This document shows, piece after piece, positions 26,425 through 35,031 of a DNA stretch of 64,000 nt. Positions within the stretch are counted from its first letter, which is position 1. The number at the start of each line of letters is the position of its first letter. The stretch is from Clavibacter zhangzhiyongii (GTDB taxonomy: Bacteria; Actinomycetota; Actinomycetes; Actinomycetales; Microbacteriaceae). The notes beneath the pieces were generated by a model that saw nothing but the letters and a program-made list of their open reading frames with translations, was not told where the DNA came from and ran no database searches. The stretch spans positions 434,001 through 498,000 of the forward strand of contig NZ_CP061274.1 of assembly GCF_014775655.1 (NCBI RefSeq), read 5' to 3'. A program made the position numbers and the translations under genes.

Positions 26425-27780
26425 CTAGGCGCCCGCCAGCACCGCCCAGGCGTGGCCGGGCACGCGCCCGTCGCCCCCGACGGTCCCCGCCTCGACGCGG
26501 TCGTGGGGTCCCGTGATCCCCACGGGCTCGTCGCCGAGGTTGAGCACGAGCCGCAGCGCGTCCGGGGATCCGGGCGCGACGCCGCCCGCGGCGCCCGACC
26601 CCGAGGGCCGCAGCGTGACGGTGAGGGCGGTGTTCGTGAGGCCCGACGTCTCCGTCCGCGCGTCGACGAGCCACGCGTGCCGGCGGCGGAGGCCGACGAG
26701 CTCCTGGTGGAGGCGACGGATCCGGTCGGCGTCCGCGTCGTCGGGGAGGTCGTCGGGCGAGGCCGGGTGCTCGGGGCGCACGGCGTCGTCGCCGCCCGCG
26801 CGGTCCTCCTTCACGCCGGTGAGGCCGAGCTCGTCGCCCGCGTAGATCGACGGGATGCCGGGGAGCAGCAGGAGCAGGGCGACGGCGTGCTCGAGGTGGC
26901 GCGGATCCACCGCCGAGGCGATGCGCGTCACGTCGTGGTTCCCGACGAAAGTCTGCGGCGTGAAGGACGGCAGCAGCTCGGCGTGCCGGGTGAGGGTCCA
27001 GTCGAGCTCGAAGAGGTTGCGCTCGGCGATGGAGTTGCGGATCGACTTCCACAGCTCGTAGGCCGTGATCGAGTCGATGGTCGACTCGGCGGCGTAGCCC
27101 GCGTAGTCGCCGTGGATCATCTCGCCGACGAACCACGCGTCGGGGTGGCGCTCGCGCACGCGCGGGAGCACGGCCGCCCAGAACGAGGCGGGCACGGCGT
27201 ACGCGGCGTCGAGGCGCCAGCCGGCGATGCCGCGGTCGAGCCAGTGGATCATCACGTCGGCGACGTGGGCCCGTACGGCCTCGGAGTCGTGGTCGAGCGT
27301 GACGAGGGCTCCGTGGCCCTCGAAGCCGACGGGCTCGCCGGCGCCGTCCCAGCGGAACCAAGACGCGGCCTCGGATCCGGGTCCGTCCGCGACCGCCTGC
27401 ACGAAGCGCGGGTGGCTGCGGCCGACGTGGTTGAAGACGCCGTCGAGGAGCACGCGCACGCCGCGTGCGGAAGCGTCGGCCACCAGCGCCTCGAGGTCGG
27501 CGTCGTCGCCGAGCCGCGGGTCGACGCGGAGGTGGTCGCGTGTGTCGTAGCCGTGGGTCTCCGAGTCGAAGACGGGGCCGAGCAGCAGGCCGTTCGCGCC
27601 GAGGTCGACGAGGTAGGGGAGCCATGCGCGGAGGCGTTCGAGGCGGTGGGCGGGCACCTGGTCGGGCTGCGCGGGGGCGCCGCCGTCGGGTCCGGCGAGG
27701 TCGTCGCGGGTCTGCGGGGCGCCCGTGAAGCCGAGCGGGTAGACGTGCCACCACACGACGTGGTCGGTCCAGGATGCCAA
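26425..27780 (-). CDS. GH13 alpha-amylase family glycoside hydrolase
   Basis: A 451-residue cytoplasmic alpha-glucan hydrolase or transglycosylase. The four GH13 regions are visible: DGVFNHVG (113-120), GWRLDAAYAV with nucleophile Asp191, FVGEMIHGD with acid/base Glu220, and FVGNHDVTR with Asp283. It is short for the family and has only a small C-terminal beta domain. No signal peptide is seen. The start is TTG at 27780 with GAGGAG upstream. It may act on imported maltodextrins or on glycogen; pgm elsewhere in the window could take the product further. Confidence 0.93.
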   Translation of the reverse strand: MASWTDHVVWWHVYPLGFTGAPQTRDDLAGPDGGAPAQPDQVPAHRLERLRAWLPYLVDLGANGLLLGPVFDSETHGYDTRDHLRVDPRLGDDADLEALVADASARGVRVLLDGVFNHVGRSHPRFVQAVADGPGSEAASWFRWDGAGEPVGFEGHGALVTLDHDSEAVRAHVADVMIHWLDRGIAGWRLDAAYAVPASFWAAVLPRVRERHPDAWFVGEMIHGDYAGYAAESTIDSITAYELWKSIRNSIAERNLFELDWTLTRHAELLPSFTPQTFVGNHDVTRIASAVDPRHLEHAVALLLLLPGIPSIYAGDELGLTGVKEDRAGGDDAVRPEHPASPDDLPDDADADRIRRLHQELVGLRRRHAWLVDARTETSGLTNTALTVTLRPSGSGAAGGVAPGSPDALRLVLNLGDEPVGITGPHDRVEAGTVGGDGRVPGHAWAVLAGA

Positions 27781-27969
27781 GGGTCGCTCCTCGCGGTTCG
27801 GGTCGATCCAGCCTAATCAGCGGGGCTCGGGGCACCCGACGGGCGGCCGCGGCCGGACACGCAGCGGTCGACCGGCGACCCGCACGACGCCGATTCGCGG
27901 GGCGGGCCGCGAGCATGTAGTCTGTCTCCCGGCCTGATCGCCGCTCGCGGAGATCATCGCCGCACGACT

Positions 27970-28042
27970 GCGCCCGTAGCTCAACGGATAGAGCATCTGA
28001 CTACGGATCAGAAGGTTGGGGGTTCGAATCCCTCCGGGCGCA
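27970..28042 (+). tRNA. tRNA-Arg (anticodon ACG)
   Basis: The acceptor stem is GCGCCCG/CGGGCGC with discriminator A. The anticodon arm CTGA-CTACGGA-TCAG gives ACG, read as ICG after deamination by TadA (gene at 42553). The T-arm is GGGGG-TTCGAAT-CCCTC. A -10 candidate TAGTCT lies near 27917-27922. The tRNA is 73 nt without encoded CCA. Confidence 0.96.
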
Positions 28043-28081
28043 CAGCACCTCCGGGTGCGCATCTCTGGTTGAGACAGAATG

Positions 28082-28108
28082 GAACGGCCCGCCACTGGCG
28101 GGCCGTTC
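28082..28108. terminator. hairpin between tRNA-Arg and the LuxR gene
   Basis: GAACGGCCCGC (28082-28092) pairs perfectly with GCGGGCCGTTC (28098-28108) over a 5-base loop. It can end both the tRNA transcript and the convergent PadR/LuxR operon. Confidence 0.75.
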
Positions 28109-28142
28109 TCGTCTCCCGGGTGCGTCTGCCCCGTCCCGCCCG

Positions 28143-28415
28143 TCAGCGCGTCGTCGCGAGCGGCTCCACCACGTGGTTCTCGTAGGCCCAGATCGTGGCG
28201 TGCAGGCGGTCGCGTACGCCGAGCTTGTCGAGCGTGCGGCTGACGTGCGTCTTCACCGTCGTGGGCGCGAGGAACAGCCGGCCGGCGATCTCCGCGTTCG
28301 AGAGGCCGCGCGCCACGAGCACCAGGATCTCCCCCTCGCGGGCCGTCAGCCGCGCGAGCCCGGCCTCCGTGCCGGTACCGGGGGCGGGGCGGCCGTGGTC
28401 GAGGAGCGCGCTCAC
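28143..28415 (-). CDS. stand-alone LuxR-type HTH protein
   Basis: A 90-residue protein that is little more than a NarL/LuxR DNA-binding domain: RLTAREGEILVLVARGLSNAEIAGRLFLAPTTVKTHVSRTLDKLGVRDR, seen here by its parts LTAREGEI, GLSNAEIAGRLF and TVKTHVSRTL. There is no receiver domain. The GTG start at 28415 overlaps the stop of the preceding membrane gene (GTGA). It is either a tiny regulator whose activity is set by the coupled membrane protein, or the surviving end of a response regulator. The longer upstream frame is the shadow of the membrane gene. Confidence 0.8.
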   Translation of the reverse strand: MSALLDHGRPAPGTGTEAGLARLTAREGEILVLVARGLSNAEIAGRLFLAPTTVKTHVSRTLDKLGVRDRLHATIWAYENHVVEPLATTR

Positions 28416-29473
28416 GGGGTCGGGTCCGGGGTGGGCGTGGGCTCGGGAGCGGGCGTCTCGGCGGGCGAGGGCGCATCCGGATCGGCCGTCGGCGACGGGG
28501 AAGGGCTCGCCCCGGCATCCGGGTCGAGCGGCAGGGCCTTCGCGAACGGCGGACGCACCACGGGGTCGCTGCCGTCGATCGTCCCGGACACCAGGGCGGC
28601 GTCGGCGCTGCCAAGCGGGAAGACGTTCCATGCGCCCGCGGACGGCGTGACCGGCTCGCCCGTCGCCGGATCGCTGACGACGCCGTCCGTCGCGTAGGAG
28701 CCGATGGTCGTGAGCGGCTTCCCGTCCTGGTCGAAGAGCTGCACGCGGTCGACGAGGTCCCCGTCGGCGTCGTAGGCGAAGAGGTTGGTGACCTGCTTGC
28801 CGTCGAGCGAGAGGCCCGGCTGCTCGATGTAGGAGGTGCTCGCCCCCGGATCGCCGTACTCCCGCACCGCCAGCGCGTTGAGCAGGGTCGGGATGAGCAC
28901 GAGGAGCACGAGCGCGGTGAAGGCGCTGACGCCGGTGCGGAGGGCCCGGGCCGGCCGGGAGCGCGCCCATCGCCCACGGCCCCACTGGACGCTGATGACC
29001 GTCAGGACGATGAGGATCGTCCAGCCGATGAGGTCCGTCGGCAGCACGCGGAGGGACCCGAGCGTCAGCCCGAGGAACTGGTACCCCGCCCACGCCCGCA
29101 GCAGCCACCACACCGGGCGGAAGACGATGAGCAGGTCGAGGGCCGCGGAGAGCTCGCGGTTCGCCCGGATGCGCGCGTGGACCTCGCGTCCCCGCTCGCG
29201 GACGGATTCCCGCACCTGCGCGAGGGGCGACAGATGCGGCGTCGCGACCGCCCGCTCGGGCAGCCCCGCCGAGGTGCGCAGCTCGTCGGCGTAGCGCGCG
29301 GGATCGCCGAGCGCGAGGGCGCCGTCGTGATCCGCGGCCTCCTCCTGCAGGTCGGCCTCGAGGCCGCCGGTGAGGTCGTCGACGTCCTCGGGGTCGAGGT
29401 CGTCGAGGCGCGCGCGCACGGCGGCGGCGAACGCGGCGATGCGGGTGTCGAGGGCGGGATCTGCGGTGTTCAC
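28412..29473 (-). CDS. membrane protein with cytoplasmic N-domain and long extracellular tail
   Basis: A 353-residue protein. Residues 1 to about 75 resemble DUF1700-type regulators (DLDPEDVDDLTGGLEADLQEEAADHDGAL, a helical acidic region), followed by three or four hydrophobic helices between about 110 and 205. A beta-rich outside domain follows (VTNLFAYDADGDLVDRVQLFDQ). The tail from about residue 310 is a Pro/Thr/Glu/Ser-rich repeat. The start is GTG at 29473, overlapping the padR stop; its stop overlaps the LuxR start. PadR genes with such a partner are common, but the added tail domain and LuxR module are less so. Confidence 0.85.
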   Translation of the reverse strand: MNTADPALDTRIAAFAAAVRARLDDLDPEDVDDLTGGLEADLQEEAADHDGALALGDPARYADELRTSAGLPERAVATPHLSPLAQVRESVRERGREVHARIRANRELSAALDLLIVFRPVWWLLRAWAGYQFLGLTLGSLRVLPTDLIGWTILIVLTVISVQWGRGRWARSRPARALRTGVSAFTALVLLVLIPTLLNALAVREYGDPGASTSYIEQPGLSLDGKQVTNLFAYDADGDLVDRVQLFDQDGKPLTTIGSYATDGVVSDPATGEPVTPSAGAWNVFPLGSADAALVSGTIDGSDPVVRPPFAKALPLDPDAGASPSPSPTADPDAPSPAETPAPEPTPTPDPTP

Positions 29474-29883
29474 GGCTTGTCTCCGATCGTGCGGACGTTC
29501 ACGGGTGCGGGTGCGGCGCCCTCGCCGGCGCCGCCGGCCTTCCGGGTGCGGTGGGCGTGCGCGGCCGCCTCGCCGAGGAGGCCGCTCATGGCCGTGGCGA
29601 AGGCGGCCCAGGTGGCGCGCTGGCCGGCGAGCAGCTCGCGGCCCTCGGGGTTGATCGCGTAGTACTTGCGGTGCGGCCCGCCCTCCGACGGCACCACGTA
29701 GCTCGAGAGCGCGCCGGCCGCGTAGAGGCGGCGGAGGGTCCCGTACACGGAGGCGTCGCCGACGTCGCCGAGGCCGGCGTCGCGCAGGCGCCGCACGATG
29801 TCGTAGCCGTACCCGTCGTCGTGCTGCACCACGGCGAGCACCGCCGTGTCGAGCGCTCCCTTGAGGAGCTGCGTGGTGTCCAT
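29470..29883 (-). CDS. PadR family transcriptional regulator
   Basis: A 137-residue winged-helix regulator. The PadR domain has LLKGALDTAVLAVV at the N-terminus, GYGYDIVRRL, and the wing region LRRLYAAGALSSYVVPSEGGPHRKYY. The C-terminus is Ala/Gly-rich. It is the first gene of the three-gene unit with the membrane protein and LuxR module and presumably represses it. A minus-strand -10 TACTGT (29913-29908) lies inside an imperfect inverted repeat CGCAC-N11-GTGCG, which is a candidate operator. Confidence 0.9.
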   Translation of the reverse strand: MDTTQLLKGALDTAVLAVVQHDDGYGYDIVRRLRDAGLGDVGDASVYGTLRRLYAAGALSSYVVPSEGGPHRKYYAINPEGRELLAGQRATWAAFATAMSGLLGEAAAHAHRTRKAGGAGEGAAPAPVNVRTIGDKP

Positions 29884-30066
29884 CAGTCGATCTCTCTCAT
29901 GCGTCGCACAGTATCACGCAGTGCGCGGTACCTCGGAGCGCGGGGCACGGCGGCGTGTCCGCAAGCGCCCGGCGATGCGGTCGGCTGGCTACGAGGTGGA
30001 GCGCACCCCGCGGATCTCCGCCCTCCGACCCTCGTGCCGCCGCCGGACCCGGTGCTACCGTCGGGC

Positions 30067-30387
30067 ATGCCCATCGCGCTGGAGGCCCTCGGCCGCGTGC
30101 TCGCCCTCCTCGGCGACGTCGTGCTCGGCGGCGCGGGCGTCTCGCCCGCGATCCTCCTCGCGGCCCTCCTCGGCGCCGCCTCCGTGGCCGCGGCCGTCGC
30201 GCTCCTGCGGATCGCCGCCGCGCGCGGGCTCCTCGGATCCGCCGCGCCGCCGCTGCGTCCGGACGAGGAGGCGGACCTCCCGGTGCTCGTCTCGTCGAGC
30301 GACCCGGACGCCGACGGCCACGAGCGCTCCCGGGCCCCGGGCCGCCCGGTGCAGGTCGTCGTGCCTGCGCCGCTCGCGGCCGCCTGA
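30067..30387 (+). CDS. small membrane protein (DUF6412-like)
   Basis: A 106-residue protein with two hydrophobic helices (about 5-25 and 27-50) and an acidic, Ser-rich C-terminus. It resembles the small DUF6412 family that accompanies YidC-like genes in Microbacteriaceae. The function is unknown. TACCGT (30056-30061) lies just before the ATG, so a leaderless start is likely. The YidC-like gene follows after about 100 bp. Confidence 0.75.
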   Translation: MPIALEALGRVLALLGDVVLGGAGVSPAILLAALLGAASVAAAVALLRIAAARGLLGSAAPPLRPDEEADLPVLVSSSDPDADGHERSRAPGRPVQVVVPAPLAAA

Positions 30388-30491
30388 CCGCGGCCGCCGA
30401 GGTCCCCGCCGCCGTCGCGAGGCACGGACCGGGCGCGCGCCCGCATGCGACGACCAGACGGACCCCCTCCGCTCTCGTCGCAAGGAACCCC

Positions 30492-31250
30492 GTGGACCCC
30501 ACATCGATCGCCCCCGTCCGAGCCGTGCTCGACGGCCTGTCCCAGCTCGTCGTCGGCCTGGCCGACCTGATCCACCCGCTCGCCGGCGCCTCCGCCACCG
30601 GCGCGGCCGTCATCCTCCTGACCCTCGGCGTGCGAGCCCTGCTCCTGCCGGTCGGGATCGCGCAGGTGCGCGCGGAGGTCCAGCGCCGCCGCCTCGCGCC
30701 CGCGCTCGCCGAGCTCCGCCGCCGGCACGCGGGGCAGCCCGAGCGGCTGTCCCGTGCGACGCAGGAGCTCTACGCGCGGGAGGGCGCGTCGCCGCTCGCC
30801 GGGTGCCTCCCGACGCTCGCGCAGGCGCCCGTGCTCGCGGCCGTCTACGCCCTCTTCGTGCATGCGCGCATCGGCGGCGAGGCGAACGCGCTGCTCGCCG
30901 CGCCCTTCGCCGGGGTGCCGCTCGGCACGAGCGCGCTCGCGACGGCGGGGCTCGGGCCCGGGGCGCTCGCCGTCGCCGTCGTCGTGCTCGGGCTGCTGGC
31001 GGCGGTCGTGGAGGTGCGCCGACGCGCGGACCTGCGGTTCCACGGTGCGGTGCCGTCCGCGGATCCCGCGCTGCCCGGCATGGCCGCGACGATGCGCGTG
31101 CTGCCCTTCGTCACGGTCGTGTTCGCCGCCGTCGCGCCCCTCGCCGCCGCCCTCCACCTGCTGGCGAGCGCGGCGTGGACGCTCCTCGAGCGCGCGGCGC
31201 TGCGGCGGATCCTCGGCCGGGAGGGCTCCGGCGGGACGGCGTCCGCGTGA
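30492..31250 (+). CDS. YidC/Oxa1-like membrane protein insertase
   Basis: A 252-residue membrane protein of the YidC/Oxa1/Alb3 family. It has the cytoplasmic loop after helix 1 with RRRLAPALAELRRRHAGQPERLSRATQELYAREGASPLAGCLP, seen here as ALAELRRRHAG and YAREGASPLAGCLPTLAQAP. Four more helices follow, with the conserved proline-containing turn. The family inserts small membrane proteins. The chromosomal yidC normally sits next to rnpA and rpmH, so this copy is probably a second, specialised insertase. The start is GTG at 30492 with AAGGA upstream. Confidence 0.85.
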   Translation: MDPTSIAPVRAVLDGLSQLVVGLADLIHPLAGASATGAAVILLTLGVRALLLPVGIAQVRAEVQRRRLAPALAELRRRHAGQPERLSRATQELYAREGASPLAGCLPTLAQAPVLAAVYALFVHARIGGEANALLAAPFAGVPLGTSALATAGLGPGALAVAVVVLGLLAAVVEVRRRADLRFHGAVPSADPALPGMAATMRVLPFVTVVFAAVAPLAAALHLLASAAWTLLERAALRRILGREGSGGTASA

Positions 31251-31314
31251 CCCGTCGCGCGGACCCGCCGCACCCGGTCTGCGAGGATCGAGGCACACCG
31301 AGCCGGGAGCCGCC

Positions 31315-32232
31315 ATGACCTCCACCCCCGCGGGCGCCGTCGCCCTGCCGCCCACGCGCGTGACCTACCCGGCGGGATCCGTCGCCTCCACCGGCACGGT
31401 CCTCCGCGTCGACCGCCGAGACGACGGCACGCTCGCCGTCGTCCTCGACGAGACCGCCTGCCACCCCGTCGACGCGGCCTGGCCCGACCAGCCCGCCGAC
31501 CGGGCCGTGCTCCGGGTCCGGGGCGCCGCGGTCGAGGTGCTCGACTGCGAGGTCGGCGCGGTCGGCGCGGCGGCGGATCCCGCGGGCGGCGAGGCCGAGC
31601 TCCACGTCGGCGCCGGGGTCCCGGTCAAGAAGGGCGCGGACGGCTGGTCGTTCGTGGCCGTGCACCTCGTGCCGGGCGACGCCGACGTGCGGACGGGCGA
31701 CGTCGCCGAGGTCGCGGTGGATCCCGAGCACCGCCGGGCCCTGAGCGCCGGCCACACGGGCTGCCACCTCGCCTCCCTCGCGCTCGACCGAGCGCTGGCC
31801 GACGCCTGGAGCAAGGACGTGCCGCGCGACGCGCTGGGCGCGCCCGGCTTCGACGCGCTCGCCATCGACACGTCGCGCATCGGCCCGTGGTCGTCGGTCG
31901 ACGTCTACCGCCTCGGCAAGTCGCTCCGGAAGAAGGGCTTCGTGCCCGCCGCGCTCCTCGACCACCTCGACGAGGTGCGCGCCCGCGTCGACGCCACGCT
32001 CGCCGAGTGGATCGCCTCCGGCGCCGCCGCGCGGATCGAGCGCGAGGGCGACCTCCTCACCTCGCGCCGCTCCTGGGTGTGCGAGCTGCCCGACGGCACC
32101 GCGCGCATCCCGTGCGGCGGCACGCACCTCGCTGGCCTCGACGAGCTCGCCTCCGTGCGCGTCGACCTCGAGGTCGAGGAGGCCGACGGCGCGGTCGTCG
32201 TGCGCATGCGCACCACCTGCGTCCCCGCCTGA
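31315..32232 (+). CDS. AlaX-like alanyl-tRNA editing/metal-dependent hydrolase
   Basis: A 305-residue protein related to the editing domain of alanyl-tRNA synthetase. The zinc-binding motif HxxxH appears as GHTGCH (146-151) and the second metal motif as CGGTH in ARIPCGGTHLAGL. The N-terminal about 130 residues form the beta-barrel part (TGTVLRVD... LDETACHP). Such free-standing proteins deacylate Ser- or Gly-tRNA(Ala). The start is ATG at 31315 with GGGAG upstream. The length is greater than AlaX-S forms because of a long helical insertion around 150-235. Confidence 0.88.
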   Translation: MTSTPAGAVALPPTRVTYPAGSVASTGTVLRVDRRDDGTLAVVLDETACHPVDAAWPDQPADRAVLRVRGAAVEVLDCEVGAVGAAADPAGGEAELHVGAGVPVKKGADGWSFVAVHLVPGDADVRTGDVAEVAVDPEHRRALSAGHTGCHLASLALDRALADAWSKDVPRDALGAPGFDALAIDTSRIGPWSSVDVYRLGKSLRKKGFVPAALLDHLDEVRARVDATLAEWIASGAAARIEREGDLLTSRRSWVCELPDGTARIPCGGTHLAGLDELASVRVDLEVEEADGAVVVRMRTTCVPA

Positions 32233-32356
32233 CGGGCCCGGTCCGGGTGCTGCGGTATCCCCGCACCTCCCGGGTCGGGTACCGTGGTGAGGCGCCGTCC
32301 GGCCGACCGGCATCCTCGGTCCGGCGACGGCGCGGTGATGGAAAGCGGTATCGAAC

Positions 32357-32887
32357 GTGGCAGCAACCCCCGCGACGAAGTGCTCGGTCTGCGGCAAGGC
32401 GAACCCCGTCGGCATGGCCACGGGCAACATCCTCGACCACGGTCGGAACCACGAGCGCTGTCCCGGATCCGGCAAGCCGCCGGCCGTCTCGACCAAGCCG
32501 GCGTCGGCCGCCGCGAAGTCCGGCACCGCCCCGTCGCGGAAGCCCGCCAGCGAGGCCGCGAAGCGCGAGCCCAGCCGCAAGACCACCCCGGCCAAGGCCG
32601 CCGGCCCCACGCGCGGCGTCACCGTGCGCCGCGTCGAGGTCGACACCGAGCGCCTGCGCCTGCGCGAGGAGAAGCTCGAGCGCATCCGCGTGCAGCGCGA
32701 GGAGGCGGCCCGCCGTCGCCTCGGCGACTACATCGTGCCGCTCGACGCCGACGGCCAGGAGGCCCCTGAGGCCGACATCACGCTGGAGACCATGGACGAC
32801 GAGGCGCAGGCCACCGTCGAGCCCGGCGCCTCCACCGAGACGGACGTCGCTCCCGCCGACACCGCGGACGGCCGCCCTTCCGCCTAG
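32357..32887 (+). CDS. hypothetical basic protein with zinc-knuckle-like N-terminus
   Basis: A 176-residue protein. Residues 9-36 contain C-x2-C, then H-x3-H-x-x-C (CSVCGK ... HGRNHERC), a possible single zinc site resembling a bL28-like or treble-clef element. A Lys/Ser/Ala-rich linker, a highly charged coiled segment (RLRLREEKLERIRVQREEAARRR) and an acidic tail follow. The function is unknown; RNA or DNA contact is a guess from the charge. The start is GTG at 32357. Confidence 0.7.
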   Translation: MAATPATKCSVCGKANPVGMATGNILDHGRNHERCPGSGKPPAVSTKPASAAAKSGTAPSRKPASEAAKREPSRKTTPAKAAGPTRGVTVRRVEVDTERLRLREEKLERIRVQREEAARRRLGDYIVPLDADGQEAPEADITLETMDDEAQATVEPGASTETDVAPADTADGRPSA

Positions 32888-32904
32888 CGCGTAGCGTGGC
32901 GCTC

Positions 32905-33939
32905 ATGACAGAGCAGTCCACGGACCAGCCCACCGCCCACCTCGGACGCACCGGCGTGGAGGTCTCGCGACTCTGCCTCGGCACCATGATGTTCGGGGCC
33001 TGGGGCGAGACCGACCACGAGAAGTCCATCCGCGTGATCCACCGCGCCATCGACGCCGGGATCACCTTCATCGACACCGCCGACATCTACGCCTACGGCG
33101 AGTCGGAGGAGATCGTCGGCAAGGCGATCGCCCAGTCCGGCCGCCGCGACGACCTGATCCTCGCCACCAAGTTCTTCAACGGCATGAAGCCCGAGGCGAA
33201 CTTCCGCGGGGGCTCCCGCCGCTGGATCATGCGCGCGGTCGAGGACTCGCTGCGCCGCCTCGGCACCGACCACATCGACCTCTACCAGATGCACCGGCCG
33301 GACGAGCACACGGACATCGAGGAGACCCTCGGCGCCCTCACCGACCTCGTCACGCAGGGCAAGGTGCGCTACATCGGCTCGTCCACCTTCCAGCCGAGCC
33401 AGGTGGTCGAGGCGCAGTGGGTCGCCCGCGAGCGCGGCACCGCCCGATTCGTCACCGAGCAGCCGCCGTACTCGCTGCTCACCCGCGGCATCGAGGCGGA
33501 CCTCCTCCCCACCACGCAGCGCCACGGCATGGGCACCCTCGTCTGGAGCCCGCTCGCCGGCGGCTGGCTCTCCGGGAAGTACCGGAATGGGCAGGACATC
33601 CCGAAGACGCACCGCAACGACCGCGACCCGTCGCGCTACGACCCGTCCGACCCGAAGTTCGACGCGGCCGACCAGCTGGGCGCTCTGGCCGACGAGCTGG
33701 GCGTGCCGCTCGTGCACCTCGCGCTCGCCTTCGTGCTGCGCCACCCGGGCGTCACCAGCGCGATCATCGGCCCACGCACCATGGAGCAGCTCGAGTCGCA
33801 GCTCGACGCGGCGACCCTCGAGCTCGACGACGCGACGCTCGACCGCATCGACGAGATCGTGCCGCCCGGCCAGAACGTGAACCCGGCCGACACGGGCTTC
33901 GCGAACTACTGGCTGGATCCCGCCAGGCGCCGTCGCTGA
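32905..33939 (+). CDS. aldo/keto reductase
   Basis: A 344-residue NADPH-dependent oxidoreductase of the AKR superfamily. The catalytic tetrad is visible as Asp and Tyr in DTADIYAYGESEE, Lys in LATKFF and His in YQMHRPDE. The NADP-binding end is VTSAIIGPRTMEQLE. The substrate is unknown. The start chosen is ATG at 32905, because a GTG nine bases upstream would lie inside the -10 hexamer TAGCGT (32892-32897), whose position fits a leaderless transcript beginning at the ATG. Confidence 0.92.
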   Translation: MTEQSTDQPTAHLGRTGVEVSRLCLGTMMFGAWGETDHEKSIRVIHRAIDAGITFIDTADIYAYGESEEIVGKAIAQSGRRDDLILATKFFNGMKPEANFRGGSRRWIMRAVEDSLRRLGTDHIDLYQMHRPDEHTDIEETLGALTDLVTQGKVRYIGSSTFQPSQVVEAQWVARERGTARFVTEQPPYSLLTRGIEADLLPTTQRHGMGTLVWSPLAGGWLSGKYRNGQDIPKTHRNDRDPSRYDPSDPKFDAADQLGALADELGVPLVHLALAFVLRHPGVTSAIIGPRTMEQLESQLDAATLELDDATLDRIDEIVPPGQNVNPADTGFANYWLDPARRRR

Positions 33940-34024
33940 CCCGCACGCGAGCCGGGGGCGACGCGGGCATCCGCCCAGCGTCGGCTCCCGGGTCGCGCGC
34001 GGCTCCGGCCCGTAGGGTCGGGGG

Positions 34025-34798
34025 ATGAGCCGCCGCGCACCGGAGCCCGTGTACGGGACCGCCGTGATCCTGGGCCGTGCGCTCTTCGGATCCCTCCGCC
34101 TCCGCCTCGTCGCCTCGGGGCGCGACCGCATCCCGGAGACCGGCGGCGCGGTCATCGCCATGACCCACTTCGGCTACCTCGAGTTCGCCCTCGTCGAGTG
34201 GGCGACGTGGCTGCACAGCCGGCGCCGGATCCGCTTCATGGCCAAGAAGGGCGCCTTCGACCAGCCGGGCGTCGGCTGGGTGCTCCGGCGCATGCACCAC
34301 ATCGAGGTCGACATGGCCGCGGGCGCCGCCGCGTACGCGGACGCCGTCCGGGCGCTGCGCGCGGGCGAGCTCGTCGGCGTGTTCCCCGAAGCGGGCGTCA
34401 GCGCGTCGTTCCGGGTCCGGGAGCTGAAGACGGGGGCCGCGCGGCTCGCGGCCGAGGCCGGCGTGCCGATCGTGCCCGTCGCCGTGTGGGGCGGGCACCG
34501 GCTCCTCACCAAGAACCGGCGCATCCGGATGCGGGACCGCATCGGCGTGCCCGTGCACATGGCGGTGGGGGAGCGGATCCCCGTGCCCGCCGACGCGGAC
34601 CCGCGCGCCGTCACCGACGCGCTGCGCACCGAGCTGCAGGATCTCGTCGACGGCCTCCAGGCGACGTACCCGGTCGACGGCCGGGGCGCGTGGTGGCAGC
34701 CGCGGCACCTGGGCGGCACGGCGCCGACGCCCGAGGAGGCGGCCGCCGCGGACGCGGAGCGCGACGAGCGCCGTCGGCGTCGCGCCGAGGGCCGCTGA
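34025..34798 (+). CDS. PlsC-family acyltransferase (atypical HX4E motif)
   Basis: A 257-residue membrane-associated acyltransferase of the 1-acylglycerol-3-phosphate type, acting in phospholipid or lipid A-like acylation. Block I is usually HX4D but reads His48-FGYL-Glu53 here, and block III is FPEAGVS instead of FPEGTRS. Block IV is VPIVPVAVWGG. The glutamate and the altered block III suggest a non-standard acceptor. The start is ATG at 34025, exactly seven bases after the last base of TAGGGT (34013-34018), so the mRNA is probably leaderless. Confidence 0.88.
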   Translation: MSRRAPEPVYGTAVILGRALFGSLRLRLVASGRDRIPETGGAVIAMTHFGYLEFALVEWATWLHSRRRIRFMAKKGAFDQPGVGWVLRRMHHIEVDMAAGAAAYADAVRALRAGELVGVFPEAGVSASFRVRELKTGAARLAAEAGVPIVPVAVWGGHRLLTKNRRIRMRDRIGVPVHMAVGERIPVPADADPRAVTDALRTELQDLVDGLQATYPVDGRGAWWQPRHLGGTAPTPEEAAAADAERDERRRRRAEGR

Positions 34799-34932
34799 CC
34801 GGATCGCCGGGGCGCGCGCCGGACGACCGTCCCCACGGGGGAGATGAGTCCGGCCCGGGCCATGATGGCCCGGGCCGGAGTGCGCACGTGAACGTCTGTT
34901 ACCCGCAGACGAACCGGCTGGTGCGGTACCGC

Positions 34933-34995
34933 TCACCCGAAGAGCCGTACCGGATGACTCCACGGTAGCCGGGCATCCTGGTGTTCCCCCCACAT
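34933..34995 (-). CDS. candidate leaderless 20-codon small ORF
   Basis: On the minus strand, TACATT (35008-35003) is followed after seven bases by ATG at 34995, the spacing seen at many leaderless genes here. The frame reads MWGEHQDARL... for 20 codons and stops at 34933. A second frame with ATG at 34976 behind AGG codes 25 residues (MPGYRGVIRYG...) to 34899. Neither has a known relative that I recognise. Either could be a leader peptide or chance. Confidence 0.3.
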   Translation of the reverse strand: MWGEHQDARLPWSHPVRLFG

Positions 34996-35031
34996 GCCCG
35001 GGAATGTACCCCGGACTGGGGGTCACGCCCT

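Noticed and set aside
32896-32904. GTG start for the aldo/keto reductase
   Set aside because: This GTG overlaps the -10 hexamer TAGCGT; the ATG at 32905 fits both the promoter spacing and the family.
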